Positions 21,881 through 33,734 of a DNA stretch of 64,000 nucleotides are shown here, piece after piece. The position numbers and the translations under genes are program-made. The notes below the pieces were generated by a model, which had not been told where the DNA came from, made no database searches, and saw only the letters and a program-made list of their open reading frames with translations. Numbering within the stretch: position 1 is the first letter of the stretch; each line of letters starts with the position of its first letter. Origin of the DNA: Sophora flavescens (Eukaryota; Streptophyta; Magnoliopsida; Fabales; Fabaceae); the NCBI GenBank assembly GCA_030762895.1, contig CM061062.1, positions 2,317,001 to 2,381,000 of the forward strand, read 5' to 3'.

Positions 21881-23282
21881 TGGGGTTTTCATGAGATAAT
21901 CATCTTTAAAAATCATATCTCAAGGTGAAAGAAAATCATTCCCATGGATCGTGTATTACAAAAACATGAATCACATAAAGAACTATTTGGGTTTAACTCT
22001 TGAAGTGTGCTTTCACTTTCAATGTGACAAGTGCCACGAAGGAGAAGTACATTCCACGCGAGCAAGTGGGCGTTGGAGCTTTTCGTCTTGTGCTAGCTGA
22101 CAACTATGGGAGGCAAGGTTAATGAGTCTTCGTTTAGAGGGAGACTAATAGTCTATTTATAAGTCAAACTCCTAACCTAATTGCTCACTTATTGGGCCTT
22201 GTACGCTACAAGTTCAATAACTTTTAAATTAATTAAATCATATTTAATTAATTGACCCGCTCCGTATTTGCTCTTTACGTGTGACCCTGTAGGCTCCCTC
22301 TAAGTTAGCAATAATATTAAATATTACAATAATATCAAATATTAATTATAATATTAAATATTATAAATAATGAGCGACATGTAGTAATGTATCATTACTA
22401 CCCAATTAACGAGAGTATCGATGATCAGATTTTAGCCTTAATGTGACCAAAATTTATTGTGCAGTAAATGTCCCTTCGTCAATATGTCTTAATTGAACAC
22501 AAGACATAATAGTGTCATCCTTGTTATGTTCAATTATTTGTTCTTCGATCCCCGAGTAAACGTGTAATCATAAATGGACCCAATATCATATATTGGCCTA
22601 CTTCCGCGTGGCCACACATATTTCACGTCTCACTCTATCGAGGGGCCCAAGACATTACCCTATCATGTAGGAGGGACGAGTCATGTCTACATCACCCACA
22701 CTCTTCAACATGATTTATTGCAGGCCTAATAACTACCTTTGTGATCACCCTATTATCCGTGACATTTGATAGCATTAAAGCCTACAACTCCTCATGTAGG
22801 AATCGTAGTGACTTCAAGTCGAATGACTATTTCACTATGATCGCCATGAAAATACTTATGACACTTACATAACTATTATGAAGTATTTTCATAGTGAGTT
22901 ATTCGGTATAAATATTACTCATAATATTTATACATGTATATCGACTTGATATCACATATCCATGACCCGTGAGATGTGACCATCAGTCTACTCACACAAT
23001 AATCTCTATGTATTATTGTCATCCTAATTAACAATAATACTTGACTACGGATATTTAAGAATATCGTTGACTACGAATATTTAAGAATATCGTTCTTTTA
23101 TTCAATAACGTCTCATGATTAAGTCATGCACTTAATATCTCATTGAATGAACTGCCTATTCTAGGGACTTTATCATGTTATAAACTAATAATATAATAAA
23201 TGAATGTCTTATTCATATATCAAATATATGATCAAAGTCATGATAAAATATTCAAAATAAATTGGCCGTTAGGCTTACACCA
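21881..23282 (-). repeat. RE1 5' LTR
   Basis: Ends AAAACCCCA on the minus strand next to the primer site and begins near TGGTGTAAGCC at about 23282 (the outer edge is uncertain by a few bases). A TATAAATA box lies at 22154-22161. It is related to the older fragment at 36780-37459, sharing CTCACTCTAT..AGGGGCCCAA and the TATAAATAG context. Confidence 0.75.
22154..22161 (-). promoter_or_regulatory. TATA box, RE1 LTR
   Basis: TATAAATAG on the minus strand, conserved in the related old LTR near 36796. Confidence 0.6.
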
Positions 23283-24400
23283 ACCGCTAGTACTGTAGTA
23301 CCATAGAAGTTAACAAACCAAAAGCTAAGAAAACATGATATTTCAGAAAACAAGTTTGAGACAGTGTTTAAACTTTCATCTCCAATAGTGCTGGGGAATT
23401 AACAACGATCCAGTAGGACTCACATTAAAATTGTTTCAAACAGTCCTATATGTTGCTTACTGATAAGATTAATTAAAGGGAGGGATTGCATATCTGAAAG
23501 TTACATAATCTCAACATGTACTTAGTTACAGAGACTGAGAGAATAACATGTAATCCATGAGAGCGGGCTTTTCTTTGATTTTGAAAAGTGGCCTTTCTCT
23601 ATGTTGGAAAATATGGAAGAGGAGAGAATTGAGAGAAACCGGTGATGATGATATTCTCACACAATTTTGATTTACACTCCATTTTTAAGCCTACTTTATA
23701 ATCAGTGATCAAATCACTTTTACTTGAAGAACGACAATGAGTAAATGATAAATTATTAGAATTTAGGTGGTAAAAAATGTATTCACTGAACTAATCATAA
23801 AATTCACTGAACTAACCTACGCATCATGTACCGAATTTGCCATTCTGCATATTGTGTACCCGATTCACTATAAAGAAATACTTATAATAATAATATAAAA
23901 AGTGACGAAACCTGATACCAAATAAGCCACATACCGCATATCCATACCACATACCTGGTAACTATGAATATCTGATGTTGGAAGCAATTGGGAATGTTAT
24001 CAATTAAAATTGGGGGATTTGATCGAGGAAAGTGTATAATGTGGTAAACATGACATGTTAGAAACAACATATGTGAATGTCTCTGACAATTATTTATGCA
24101 AGTATTAGATTTGATCTTGTTTTCTTGCTACCCTGTAACAAGACTTATGTCAGTAATGTTATGTAATGTGTTTGTGAGCATGAATTAGTCTTTAATTCTT
24201 TATTGTATCAAGGACACAATGACTCTCATGATTTGGTTTAGTTGACATTACTAGATAAAGTCATCCAAACTGCTGTCTATGTAAGGGTTTAGTTAGGTAT
24301 TATATGAGTATATAGGTCCGAAAACTCGCTAGGTAATAGCCAGGACCATCATCAACATGAAATTCATACATATACCTGCATATTAAGACAAGCCCGAAAA
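23283..24400. other. Intergenic, no gene seen
   Basis: AT-rich sequence with scattered stops in all frames and no domain I recognise. No clear element ends. Confidence 0.4.
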
Positions 24401-25037
24401 AGGAAATGGAGTTAAACAAGTAAATGAAGTCATGCTGCTAATAATAAGACCACAGTACAAAGAGAAATAGCATAATCATCACACACACACATACAAAGAG
24501 AAATATCAGAACCTACACACACACAAAAGAGAAATAGCAGAACCTTTGCGCACATGCACATGCACATACAGGACACTTTTTTTTTCTGCCTGGAAGATAA
24601 AATTTGAACCTCATTGATAACATTATATGAAATTAGAACACCAATATCAGTCATAATCACCACATTATAAATATGAATCGCCCCTTGAATTGTCAAGTTC
24701 CTGAAACAAAAGACAAAGTCTTCCCCTGCCTGTTCACGCACTCCCAAGTCGCAACCGTCAATGGAGCAGGCCGTTGAGCAACTGATTATATAATATCCGT
24801 GACGGCAGAGGAGACCTAGCCAACTATATATAATAGTAACAATAACCTAGGCACATCCCATTACGGGCCTATAGGTTAAGGCTTACACTATAACCCACAC
24901 ACATCAGAATTAGGTGCCAATAGCCCATTACAAATAGATCACCATATATATTAGCAGGCTTAAGCATCATCAAATGGATGATAACATTAACCCGTTTTTC
25001 GCAAACCAAAAACCACAAATTAGAAATAATTATAACA
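24401..25037 (-). repeat. Copia-type 3' LTR, left edge unresolved
   Basis: The right edge is clear: on the minus strand CCCAAGTGGGAGAA (25038-25051), a typical copia polypurine tract, is followed by TGTTATAATT. A TATATAT motif lies near 24830. A (CA)n run is at 24478-24530. The left LTR end could not be placed. Confidence 0.5.
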
Positions 25038-25404
25038 TTCTCCCACTTGGGCAAAATCAATTGTGTAATTTTAATTTGTAGAAAACATTTCCGAAAACGA
25101 CTCTCGGGCTAATAACATATATTTAATGTGGCCACAAAACAAATGATCCAATGATGCAACACCTAATTAAGACTCCATCCAACAAAAGCCAAGTAACATC
25201 GAATCATGGCGGTAGTCATACCCTTTATTGATATGGGACCTTCCTTAGTTACAAATATTACCGACTCCGTCGACTAGTCATCGATGTGGAGTGTAGCAAG
25301 AAAATGACATGCCAATGTGATCCAATAGCCATACAGTCATTTTCTATGTCAGTCCTTAGTTTCTCTCAAATGCCAGAAGGCCAAAGAAACTACATGATTA
25401 ATAA

Positions 25405-25905
25405 ACATAACTATCATGCCTCGACTCTAACTAGGTGTCGACCATGTGCACAATGGTCCCAACTGTAGCTTCAAATACATAATGTCTCAGCTCAAACATG
25501 GCATCGACCACGGGCATAATGGTCCAACCGATACAGAGTCTTTCAAATTCACAATGCCTCAGCTCCAACATGGCATCGACCACAAGCATAGTGGTCCCAA
25601 CGACATCAAGCTTAAAAATTCATAATGCCTCATCCAACATGGTATCGACCACGGGCATAGTGGTCCCAAGGACACCAAACTTAAAAATTCATAATGCTTC
25701 AGCTCCAGCATGGCATCGACCACGGGCACACTGGTCCCAAAGACACTGAGCTTAAAAATTCATAATGCCTCAGCTCTAACATGGCATCGACCACAGGCAT
25801 AGTGGTCTCAATGACGCCAAGCTTATAAAATAATAATGCCTCGGCTCCAACATGGTGTCAACCACGGCCATAGTGGTCCTAATGACACCAAGCTTCAAAT
25901 TTTCA
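25405..25905. repeat. 71-bp minisatellite, about 6.7 copies
   Basis: Units begin with GGCATCGACCACGGGCATAG-like text at 25434, 25500, 25572, 25641, 25712, 25783 and 25854 (spacing 66, 72, 69, 71, 71, 71). Each unit holds a dyad GACCAC, 7 bases, GTGGTC, then a CACCAAGCTTAAAAATTCATAATGCC-like part. It lies on the internal side of the copia polypurine tract at 25038, so it may be the 3' non-coding part of that element. Confidence 0.9.
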
Positions 25906-26690
25906 CATTTGATATACATATATAAAAGTATATAAAAACAATATTCAACTTATCATTAATTTCTCAAATCAAATGGAAAATATCACAAGAAACACCAAAG
26001 TGTTCAAAATAAAAATATGACATCATAGATAAGAGTTACATAAAACTCAAGCTCCCACTAACCAAGCCCATTATACGAACCCACAATGCCCATGTCTCAA
26101 CATGATTTTTTAAACTCTAAGGTCTGAGTCCCTTGGCTAATGGAACAACTAACACAAAATCAACACAAACGTGTTTAACCATCATATTTTTATTTTTCAA
26201 AACATATTTGACATTAACTGCTTCACTTCCAAATGCTTAACGCCATTTTAAGGTATCATTATTATCACAATAATTTTCAATGTGAAGCCATGTGTAACAC
26301 CCCTCCTTGGGCATTATCTCCTAATCACATGTAGAAATAAATTAAAAGAAAAGTTTACTGGTTGCTTTCGAAAAAACTCATATTATTTTCAATAGTATGA
26401 AAATATGGGGGTAAAAACTTACACTTTTCTTTTCTGCGGAGCACTTAAAAAAAACAGTGCACACAACACAAAAGTAAAATCATACCATGCTTAATAACAC
26501 ACAACAACTAGGTTCATTTATAAATCAAAATACTCCAACATACAACTTTCATGAGATAATCTTTTGTACTGAAAATTATAAGATCATTACAAAGTTCTTC
26601 AAAATCACCTATAATAACTTTCTTAAAATATCCATTTCAAAAGGAAACATCCTAAGCCAGTCGATCTAAAAGACAACTACCGGAAAGAAG
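25906..26690. other. Repeat-derived, unresolved; possible LTR start at 26293
   Basis: TGTAACACCCCTCC at about 26293 looks like the start of a Ty3 (Tekay-type) LTR, but no matching end or internal region follows. No gene. Confidence 0.3.
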
Positions 26691-27117
26691 TCTGTAGTTC
26701 TCACCATAAAATTATCACCAACCTCTTCAAGGATCGGGAGCACTATCCTTAAGTGAGGTTAGGAAACTATAATCTAATCAGTTATAGTGGAAACTTGGTG
26801 ATGCCAAGAAACTGGACGTAGCCCTGTGGATTTTGGGGTGAACCAGTATAAAACTCTTGAGTGATATTCGTCTTCCCTTATCTCTTTATTTACTCAAGTA
26901 TTATTTGTTTAAGCTTTTTAATTGGGGAATTATTATTATGAATATCAATCTTTGTTTTTACCCTTCTCTGTATGCTTGTGTATTCTATCTCAAATTTAGA
27001 CGTGTCACTCGTCTAAATTTCTGTTGTCTTATTTTTACCTGCTGTACCTGCAAAAATATTTTCCAAAGTTCCCTAAAAAGTTTGTAAACACAATTCAACC
27101 CCTTTCTTGTGTTAACT
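26690..27117 (+). repeat. Sirevirus-like LTR 3' fragment
   Basis: Shares with the LTR of element D the text TCAGTTATAGTG...CTTGGTGA(T)GCCAAG...CTGGA(C/T)GTAGCCC and GGGGTGAACCAGTATAAA, and ends with ACACAATTCAACCCC...TTCTTGTG. It abuts the chromovirus gag fragment, so both are truncated here. Confidence 0.6.
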
Positions 27118-27535
27118 TTGGTTATTTCACTTACGGGGACCCACTCTCCAACTTTATTCAGGTGAAGCAAACGGGGAAGGTCCAAGATTATTTAAATGAG
27201 TTTGAACAGGCCCTAACTCAGGTAACACTTCCACCAGAACATGCTCTGAGTATTTTTCTAGCTGGGTTAGAACATAACACCCAAATGCATGTGAGAATGT
27301 TTGGTCCTACTTCCATAGCTCATGCTGCCAATTTGGCTAAGCAACATGAATCCTCCAAACCTCATTGGAATCACACTAAGGCCACTAACCGTCCCAATAC
27401 AGTCACCCCATTCCACAGTACCAACAAATTCATCCCAGGGCTTAATCCCTCTGTTTCAAACCCAACCAAGCCTATCTTGACCAAGACTCCTAGAACCTAT
27501 AATGCAGTAGGGATGGCTAATCGTATTTTGTGATG
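27118..27535 (+). pseudogene. Chromovirus gag fragment
   Basis: The frame after about 27130 reads DPLSNFIQVKQTG-VQDYLNEFEQALTQV, LPPEHALSIFLAGLE and HAANLAKQHE, the typical retrotrans_gag core. It lacks its N-terminal part, and no zinc knuckle is seen before the stop at 27533. Confidence 0.85.
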
Positions 27536-27582
27536 AGCCTTTCACACCTAGTCATCATCTTTATCACAAAAGGTCTCAAATA

Positions 27583-28240
27583 ATGGTAATGGAAATGGAT
27601 GATGAAGAGCCAGTTGATGAGGATATTGAGATAATTGAAGAAGAGGGTAAATTAACTGCGAACTCTAGCCAAGGGAACAAACTGCAACTATCCATGAATA
27701 CACTCTCGGGCGCTTCCACATATCAGACCATGCGGGTGAGTGGTTTATATAATAAGAAAATGCTGCTACAAATTCTGATTGATAGTGGTAGTACTCATAA
27801 TTTTCTGGATTTGGACTTAGCAAAGAAATTGGGTTGTAAACTAGAAGCAATTGCTCCTTTAGCAGTTACTGTTGCTAATAGTACTAGATTGGAGGCACTC
27901 TATGTTTGTAAGGGTTTTTCTTGGTAGCTTCAACAATCTGTGTTTACATCCGATGTGATGGTATTACCTTTAGGTTGTTGTGATCTAGTTTTGGGGGTAC
28001 AATGGCTGTCCACACTTGGTCCGATTATTTGGGATTTCACCAAATCACAGATGGAGTTTTCTATTGAGGGAAGAAGGTTTGTGCTCAGGGGGGCAAAGCA
28101 AACTAGCATCAAGTTAATCAACAACAAATCCTCCTCTCACGCTGTACAACAAGGGGCTCAATTATGTTTTCTGTACCTAAACAAAACTGAAAACAGTATT
28201 GCGGTTCCATGTTGCACTCTTATGTCAATGGAGGATCACA
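27583..28240 (+). pseudogene. Chromovirus aspartic protease
   Basis: ILIDSGSTHNFLD (about 27770-27810) contains the DSG active site of the RVP_2 family. A stop at 27925 is followed by a second frame with LPLGCCDLVLGVQWL, the usual C-terminal protease block. Confidence 0.85.
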
Positions 28241-28259
28241 GTTTGGGCTTACCAGCAAC

Positions 28260-29240
28260 TATTGAGGATCTTATCCAGGAATTCCAGGATATCTTTAATG
28301 AGCCCTCACGGCTGCCACCTAGGAGGATGGGTTTTGACCACCGAATTCCTTTGAAAGAGGGTTCTATTCCCTTTAATATGAGACCCTATAGGTACTCCAT
28401 CATCCAGAAATATGTAGTGGATAAGTTGGTGGAGGAAATGCTCAATCAAGGTATTATTCAGCGTAGTAACAGCCCATATGCTTCTCCAATTGTTTTGGTT
28501 AAGAAGAAGGATGGTTCTTGGAGGCTTTGTGTGGACTACCGCAGGCTCGATAAACAAACAGTTAAAGACAGTTTCCCTATCCCTCTTATTGAGGATTTAT
28601 TGGATGAGTTAGGGGGTCTACTGTGTACTCTAAACTGGACTTCCGTTCAGGTTATCATCCACTCAGATTGGTTGAGGGTGAGGAGTATAGGACCGCTTTC
28701 AAGACACATGCAGGTCACTTTGAGTACTTAGTGATGCTGTTGGGCTCACTAATGCCCCAGCTTCCTTCCAGGCACCTATGAATTATCTCTTCCACCCATT
28801 CCTTAGGAGGTTTGTCATCATTTTCTTTGATGACATACTCATATACAGTCCCACAGTTGCTGCACATGTTGAGCATCTCAGAGCAGTTTTTCAAATTTTA
28901 AGGGATCAGAATTTGTTCCTCAAAAAGAGTAAATATACCTTTGCCACCTCAAAGGTGGAGTACTTGGGACACTTCATCTCTAAGGAGGGTGTTTCAACAG
29001 ATCCATCAAAGGTTCAAGCAGTGGCAGATTGGACACAACCTTCCAACATCAAACAGCTTAGAGCTTTGCTCGGATTAGCTGGGTATTATAGGCGATTTGT
29101 TCAAAACTTTGGCAAGATTGCCAAACCTTTAATTGATATGCTTAAGAAAGATGGCTTCCAATGGACAGAAGAGTCCCTAGCTGCATTTCGTTGCCTCCAA
29201 CAAGCATTAATATATCTCAGCTCCTGTCCTAGCTCTCCCC
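28260..29240 (+). pseudogene. Chromovirus reverse transcriptase
   Basis: First part: FQDIFNEP, FDHRIPLKEG, RPYRYS, GIIQRSNSPYASPIVLVKKKDGSWRLCVDYRRL. A frameshift near 28620 breaks fingers from palm. Second part from 28778: FFDDILIYS, the catalytic xxDD box, then EYLGHFIS and LLGLAGYYRRFV. Family RVT_1; non-functional because of the shift. Confidence 0.9.
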
Positions 29241-29244
29241 AATT

Positions 29245-29770
29245 TTTCAAAACCATTTGTGGTAGAGACTGATGCTTCTGGTTATGGTATCGGTGCTGTC
29301 TTAATGCAGGATAAACACCCCATTGCTTACATTAGCAAGGCATTGGGCACAAAAAAACGGGAGATGTCCATTTATGAGAGAGAGCTTCTTGCCATTGTCT
29401 ATACAGTTCAGAAATGGGGAGCATATCTCTCACATAGACATTTCATCATTAAGACGGACCATAAAAGCATCAAATTTATGATGGAGTAAAGGCTTAATTA
29501 ACACTCCTTTTCAACAGGGTAGGATGGCTAAGCTCATGGGGTTTGATTTTGAAATTCAGTATAAGGAGGGTTCTACCAACTTGGCAGTCGATGCCTTATC
29601 TAGGAAGAATGGTGCTGAGTTACTTCCACTTCTTCTTAACAATGCTAATGAAGGGCTGCTGGACAGTATTAAGAAGTGTTGGGCTTTTGATCCTATCCTC
29701 CAACAAATCATTTCGGAATTTCCCAAGACCCAAAGAAGCATCCTAAATATTCTTGGAACAAGGGTGAATT
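29245..29770 (+). pseudogene. Chromovirus RNase H
   Basis: VETDASGYGIGAVLMQ and IAYISKAL, then YERELLAIV and IIKTDHKS: the RNase H triad positions (D, E, D) are present. A stop at about 29487 precedes the C-terminal block FEIQYKEGSTNLAVDALSR. Confidence 0.88.
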
Positions 29771-29824
29771 AAAGAGGAAGGGCAAGTTAGTAATTGGTTC
29801 AAATCCTGATTTGAATTAGCTCAA

Positions 29825-30549
29825 TTTACATTGGCTTCATGACTCTCCTACTGGTGGTCACTCGGGTAAAGATGTCACAGCTGCCCGGGTCAAATCCCTG
29901 TTCTTTTGGAAGGGTATGGCCAAGGACATTCAACAATATGTTAGAAATTGTGATGTTTGCCAGAAGTGCAAACCAAATTTAGCTGCATCTCCTGGCCTTC
30001 TACAACCTCTACCCATCCCCAATAGAGTTTGGGTTGACATTAGTATGGATTTCATTGAAGGGCTACCTCATTCTCATGGCAAGCAAGTGATTCTGGTCAT
30101 TGTTGATATACTAAGTAAATATGGTCATTTCCTAGCTTTATCTCACCCATATACTGCTCTGGATGTAGCCCAACTATTCCTGGATAATGTCTTCAAGTTA
30201 CATGGTTGGCCTATCACTCTTAACTTATGACACAGATCCCATTTTTATTAGCAAGATGCGGAATGAATTGTTTCAGTTGCAAGGGGTTTCAGTTAACAAA
30301 ACCACAATTTACCATCCGCAAACCGATAGCCAAACGGAGGTTGTTAATAAGTGCTTGGAAACTTACCTCAGATGTATGTGCTCTGAGAAACCTTCCTCTT
30401 GGTTCAAGTGGTTATCCTTAGCTGAATGGTGGTATAATACAAATTTCCACACTTCCATCCAAACTACCCTATATGAGGTGGTTTATGGTCAGGCTCCCCC
30501 TATCCATTTGCCATTCCTCCTTGGTGGAGCTACAAACCCTGTAGTGTAG
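29825..30549 (+). pseudogene. Chromovirus integrase
   Basis: H-H (HDSPTGGHSG) and C-C (CDVCQKCK) zinc part, then WVDISMDFIEGLP with the first Asp and IVDILSKYGHF. A frameshift at about 30228 hits the second Asp region (YDTDPIFISK). The frame then has YHPQTDSQTEVVNKCLE with the Glu. Confidence 0.88.
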
Positions 30550-30639
30550 AGAACTCTAAGTAAAAGAGAAGCAATTATCCATATGCTCAAGTTCCACCTT
30601 CTTCGTTCTCAGATCATAATGTCCCAACAAGCCAATCAG

Positions 30640-30981
30640 ATCATAATTATCCATATGCTGGACTCCATTGAATATGTAGCCTATCAGCTGGAACTACCTC
30701 CATAATCTGAGATCCACAATGTATTTCATGTCTCCCAATTGAAAATCTGCAGGAATCCCGCAGCTGCATCAGTCCAGCCCCTCCCTTCATCCCCGCCGCC
30801 TTTCAAAAAGAGGAACCCGAAGCCATTTTGGACAGGGAGATGGTGAAAAGGGGGCATGTTGCTACTACAAAGGTACTTGTAAAGTGGAAAGATCTACCAG
30901 CTGAACAAGCCACTCTGGGGGTTCTGTTATCACTTACTCAAACAGTTTCCAACTTTTAATCCTTGAGGACAAGGATGTACT
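30640..30981 (+). pseudogene. Chromovirus C-terminal chromodomain remnant
   Basis: Split over three frames: VFHVSQLK (about 30718-30745), a LVKWKDLPAEQAT block (about 30876-30910), and an EDKD...LEGEG tail (about 30965-30990). Stops break each. Confidence 0.6.
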
Positions 30982-30996
30982 TGAAGGGGAGGGTAT

Positions 30997-32151
30997 TGTT
31001 ACAGCAAATCTGGTCACTTCATTTAGCTGTAACTTACTTTATTTCCTTCAATTTTACCTTAGCATATATTTCCTATTTTGTTGCTTTGCTTTTAGGAATA
31101 TGTTTGCTTTTAAGGACTCGTTTGGTGGTCAGTGTAAAAGAGACAAGATATGATAAGTTTATCATATTATGTCTGAAACTACTGTTTGGTGAGCCAACAT
31201 GATAGGATAAAGCAATCATGTCACTTATCGTATCTTGTCTATCTAGTGAAAATCCTATCCTGGGGGAGGGATGAGTTAGAACCCAACATGATATGTTAGG
31301 GTGATTTAAAGTATAGTAAAATATAAAAATATTTTATATATAAAATAATTACAGTATAATAAAATATAAAAGGGTTACCAAAAAAAGATATAATAAAGTA
31401 TAAGATATTTTAAATAATAAAAATATAAAAAATTAATTTTATTTTGTCAAAAGGCTAATTTTGTTATTTTATATTATTTTAAAAAACTGAAAAATATAAA
31501 AAAAATATTCTAATAATTTAACTATATATAAAGTAAAAACTAAAAATTAATATTTAAAATTATAAAAAAAATAATTTAAGTTAAACAATATTTTATAAAT
31601 TTAAAATATTATATGTAATTTTATCACAAAGATAATTTTGTCTTTTTTATATAATTTTAAAAAATGAAAATTATAAAAAAACTAAAATATGAAAACATTT
31701 AGAATAAAATAAAAAAATTTAAAATTCATACTAAAATTATAATGCTATCCAGTTGGTTGTCTGGCGAAAACCAAACGTCGGATAGGATAACAGCTTACCC
31801 TGCTCATATCATATCCAACTCCTATCCTGCTCTCTTATCTTATCCGTCCCTATCCTTTGCTCACTACCAAACGAACCATAATTGTAAAGTACTGAGTTAG
31901 CACAAATAGGTGTAAGGCAGGTTGTTACGGCTTTTGGCCCTGTTGGGTTTTGTAACCAACCAAGTATTTAGCACGTTGATGAATGAATGATAGCAACAAG
32001 AATATTCATACAAACTTCTCCCCCTCAATTTCTCTCTTACAATTTCCCAATTTCATCCCTGTTCATCGGAGTTCATTCTCTAAACTTGAATTCCCTTGGA
32101 TTGGACATTCTCGGAGCATTTCTCCCTGAAAATCCAAAGTTCCATCTCAGA
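30997..32151 (+). repeat. Chromovirus 3' LTR, split by a MITE
   Basis: Begins TGTTACAGC after a polypurine tract and continues after the MITE at about 31878 with AATTGTAAAGTACTGAG...; the end near CCATCTCA (about 32151) is approximate. Without the MITE it is about 390 bp, a Reina-like short LTR. Confidence 0.6.
31114..31877. mobile_element. AT-rich MITE inside the chromovirus LTR
   Basis: Inverted ends: GGACTCGTTTGGTGGTCAG on the left and, inverted, GGTTCGTTTGGTAGTGAG on the right, each followed by GATAGGATAAG/GATATGATAAG-like text. The centre is very AT-rich and has no ORF. The target duplication was not resolved, so the superfamily is open; the GTTTGG terminus is like PIF/Harbinger or hAT ends. 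Confidence 0.75.
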
Positions 32152-33094
32152 ATTGTATTGTTTATAGATAGATAGATTTTTATTTTTAGTGTGTTATTTT
32201 TTGTTAAGTTTATGCATACAATAATAAATCAGAAACTTGTAGTGTTGATGCTTGACATATGACACATGACAACATTTCATGCATAGGGAAGATGATATAT
32301 GGCAAAACTATATTGCATAGTGGATGGAATGTATTGTTTATAAATCGGAAAATTGTAATGTTGACACTTGGCATATGACACATGACAACTTTTATTTTTT
32401 GTTAAGTTTATAAATACAATAATAAATCGAAAAATTATAGTGTTGATACTTGACATATGACACATGACAACTTTTCATGCATATGGAAGATGACACATAA
32501 CAAAACTACATTAGGGGATATAATTGTATTGGTTATAGATAGATAGATAGATTCTTTGCTATGCATGGTTCAGACGCTAGAGAAGTAGGAAGTTGCACAT
32601 ACAAACCAAAGGATATTCCAGTGCAAAATGCGGAGCATTTATTTAAGTAATAATAGGAAATATTGGTAGTATCATTGGATCATTTTGTAAAACGTAAAAC
32701 CACTAGGTTTTCCCCTGAAGATGGAAAACATCACCATTTTTATGGTTTTTGGTTTGGACTAAATGGCTGATCAACAACTTTCCAATTAGACTGTTGCGGT
32801 AGTCTTGCAGTCCTTCATGGAAATGAGGAGGGAGATGAATTGGAAGAAATCAAATTGGAAGATAAAGATGAAATTCAAGGATATATAACACAAAAGGAAA
32901 TAAATAAATATGAAAAAAAAAACAGAGCTAAAGTTTTTCTTCAACTAATATACAAGATTAATGGAGTTTGGATATTGTAAATGATAAGTCTAATAAGTTT
33001 ATATGTTTTGAGAGGAACATGAAAATGTAAGAAATTTAATCAGTCCAGCTTATCAATTAAATTAACCTTAAACTTTAGCCAAATAACCTTTATA
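32152..33094. other. Intergenic with tandem near-repeats, no gene
   Basis: Holds (GATA)n runs (32165-32177, 32538-32552) and three imperfect copies of a TGTTGATACTTGACATATGACACATGACAAC block (32243, 32360 and 32440 region). No supported ORF. Confidence 0.5.
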
Positions 33095-33325
33095 GGGTTA
33101 AATATGTTTTTAAACGGTATAAAATGAATAATATTTGATTTTGATCTCTATAAATTTTTAATTCATTTTTAGTCCCTAAAACATAAAAAAAATGTGTATT
33201 TTTAATCCTTTGTGAGGGATTAAAACAATATTTTTCTTAAATGTGGAGACTAAAATGAATAAAATTTTTATAGGGATCAAAATTAAATTTTATCAACTTT
33301 ATATGAATTAAAAACATATTTAACC
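33095..33325. mobile_element. Short MITE with GGTTAAATATGTTTTTAA ends
   Basis: Left GGGTTAAATATGTTTTTAA and right, inverted, GGTTAAATATGTTTTTAAT; about 230 bp. The interior has the TTTAGTCCCT/AGGGACTAAAA-like words of a MITE group I know from legume genomes. Target duplication unclear. Confidence 0.75.
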
Positions 33326-33544
33326 GAACTTTGTATACATTTTACATATTTGAGAAGGAAAAAAAGTCATTTGCATTTAACACTTTGAGTTCGTAGTTTT
33401 CAAATTGGGCCTTTTGTGCGCTTTGCGCTTTGCAATAGTGAGCTCAAGGCCAGTATTTTAATTTAAAGTGCTGCCCAAGCACATAGCTAGTATTTCCGAA
33501 GTGTTTTAGTCATCAGTTTGTATTTTTTTTCTTTTCCTTTTGGT

Positions 33545-33602
33545 GCGACGGGTTTTTATTATTATTTTTATTATTATTATTATTTTATTTTATTTTATTT
33601 TT
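33545..33602. repeat. (TTA/TTTTA)n microsatellite
   Basis: Runs of ATT and TTTTA. Confidence 0.8.
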
Positions 33603-33734
33603 CGGAGGCATATGTTTTGGTTGAAAACTGTATGATGAATATGGACTTACATTTTCTCACGACGGTCACATGAGATTCATATGATGTAAACATCCAATAT
33701 TTCTTATGATTTCAACCAAAGTCTTTTGGATTAA

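Larger units (their letters stand above)
1..23282 (-). mobile_element. RE1: Ty1/copia LTR retrotransposon, split by nested insertions
   Basis: On the minus strand the order is 5' LTR (21881-23282), primer site, leader, gag remnant, integrase and reverse transcriptase, running off the left window edge. The domain order integrase then RT is that of Ty1/copia. The leader is cut by a Harbinger transposon (about 3682-21168), so gag and the 5' LTR are separated by 19 kb. Both halves of the leader (2640-3680 and 21170-21860) have similar AT-rich, non-coding text. Coding parts carry many stops and frameshifts. The link between the two halves is inferred from the primer site orientation and matching strand; the 3' LTR is outside the window. 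Confidence 0.75.
27118..32151 (+). mobile_element. Decayed Ty3/gypsy chromovirus, 5' truncated
   Basis: In order: gag, protease, RT, RNase H, integrase, chromodomain remnant, polypurine tract (about 30982-30995) and 3' LTR starting TGTTACAGC at 30997. The order RT-RNase H-integrase is Ty3. The chromodomain text and the EDKDVLEGEGIV-like tail suggest a Reina/Galadriel-type chromovirus. Stops and frameshifts occur in every domain. The 5' LTR is missing. Confidence 0.8.

Noticed and set aside
24430..24747. ORF with cysteine-rich text (CMCMCMC)
   Set aside because: Produced by a (CA)n/(TG)n microsatellite.
25405..25905. CRISPR-like array
   Set aside because: Unit spacing is regular, but the whole unit is repeated with no unique spacers, and this is plant DNA; it is a minisatellite.
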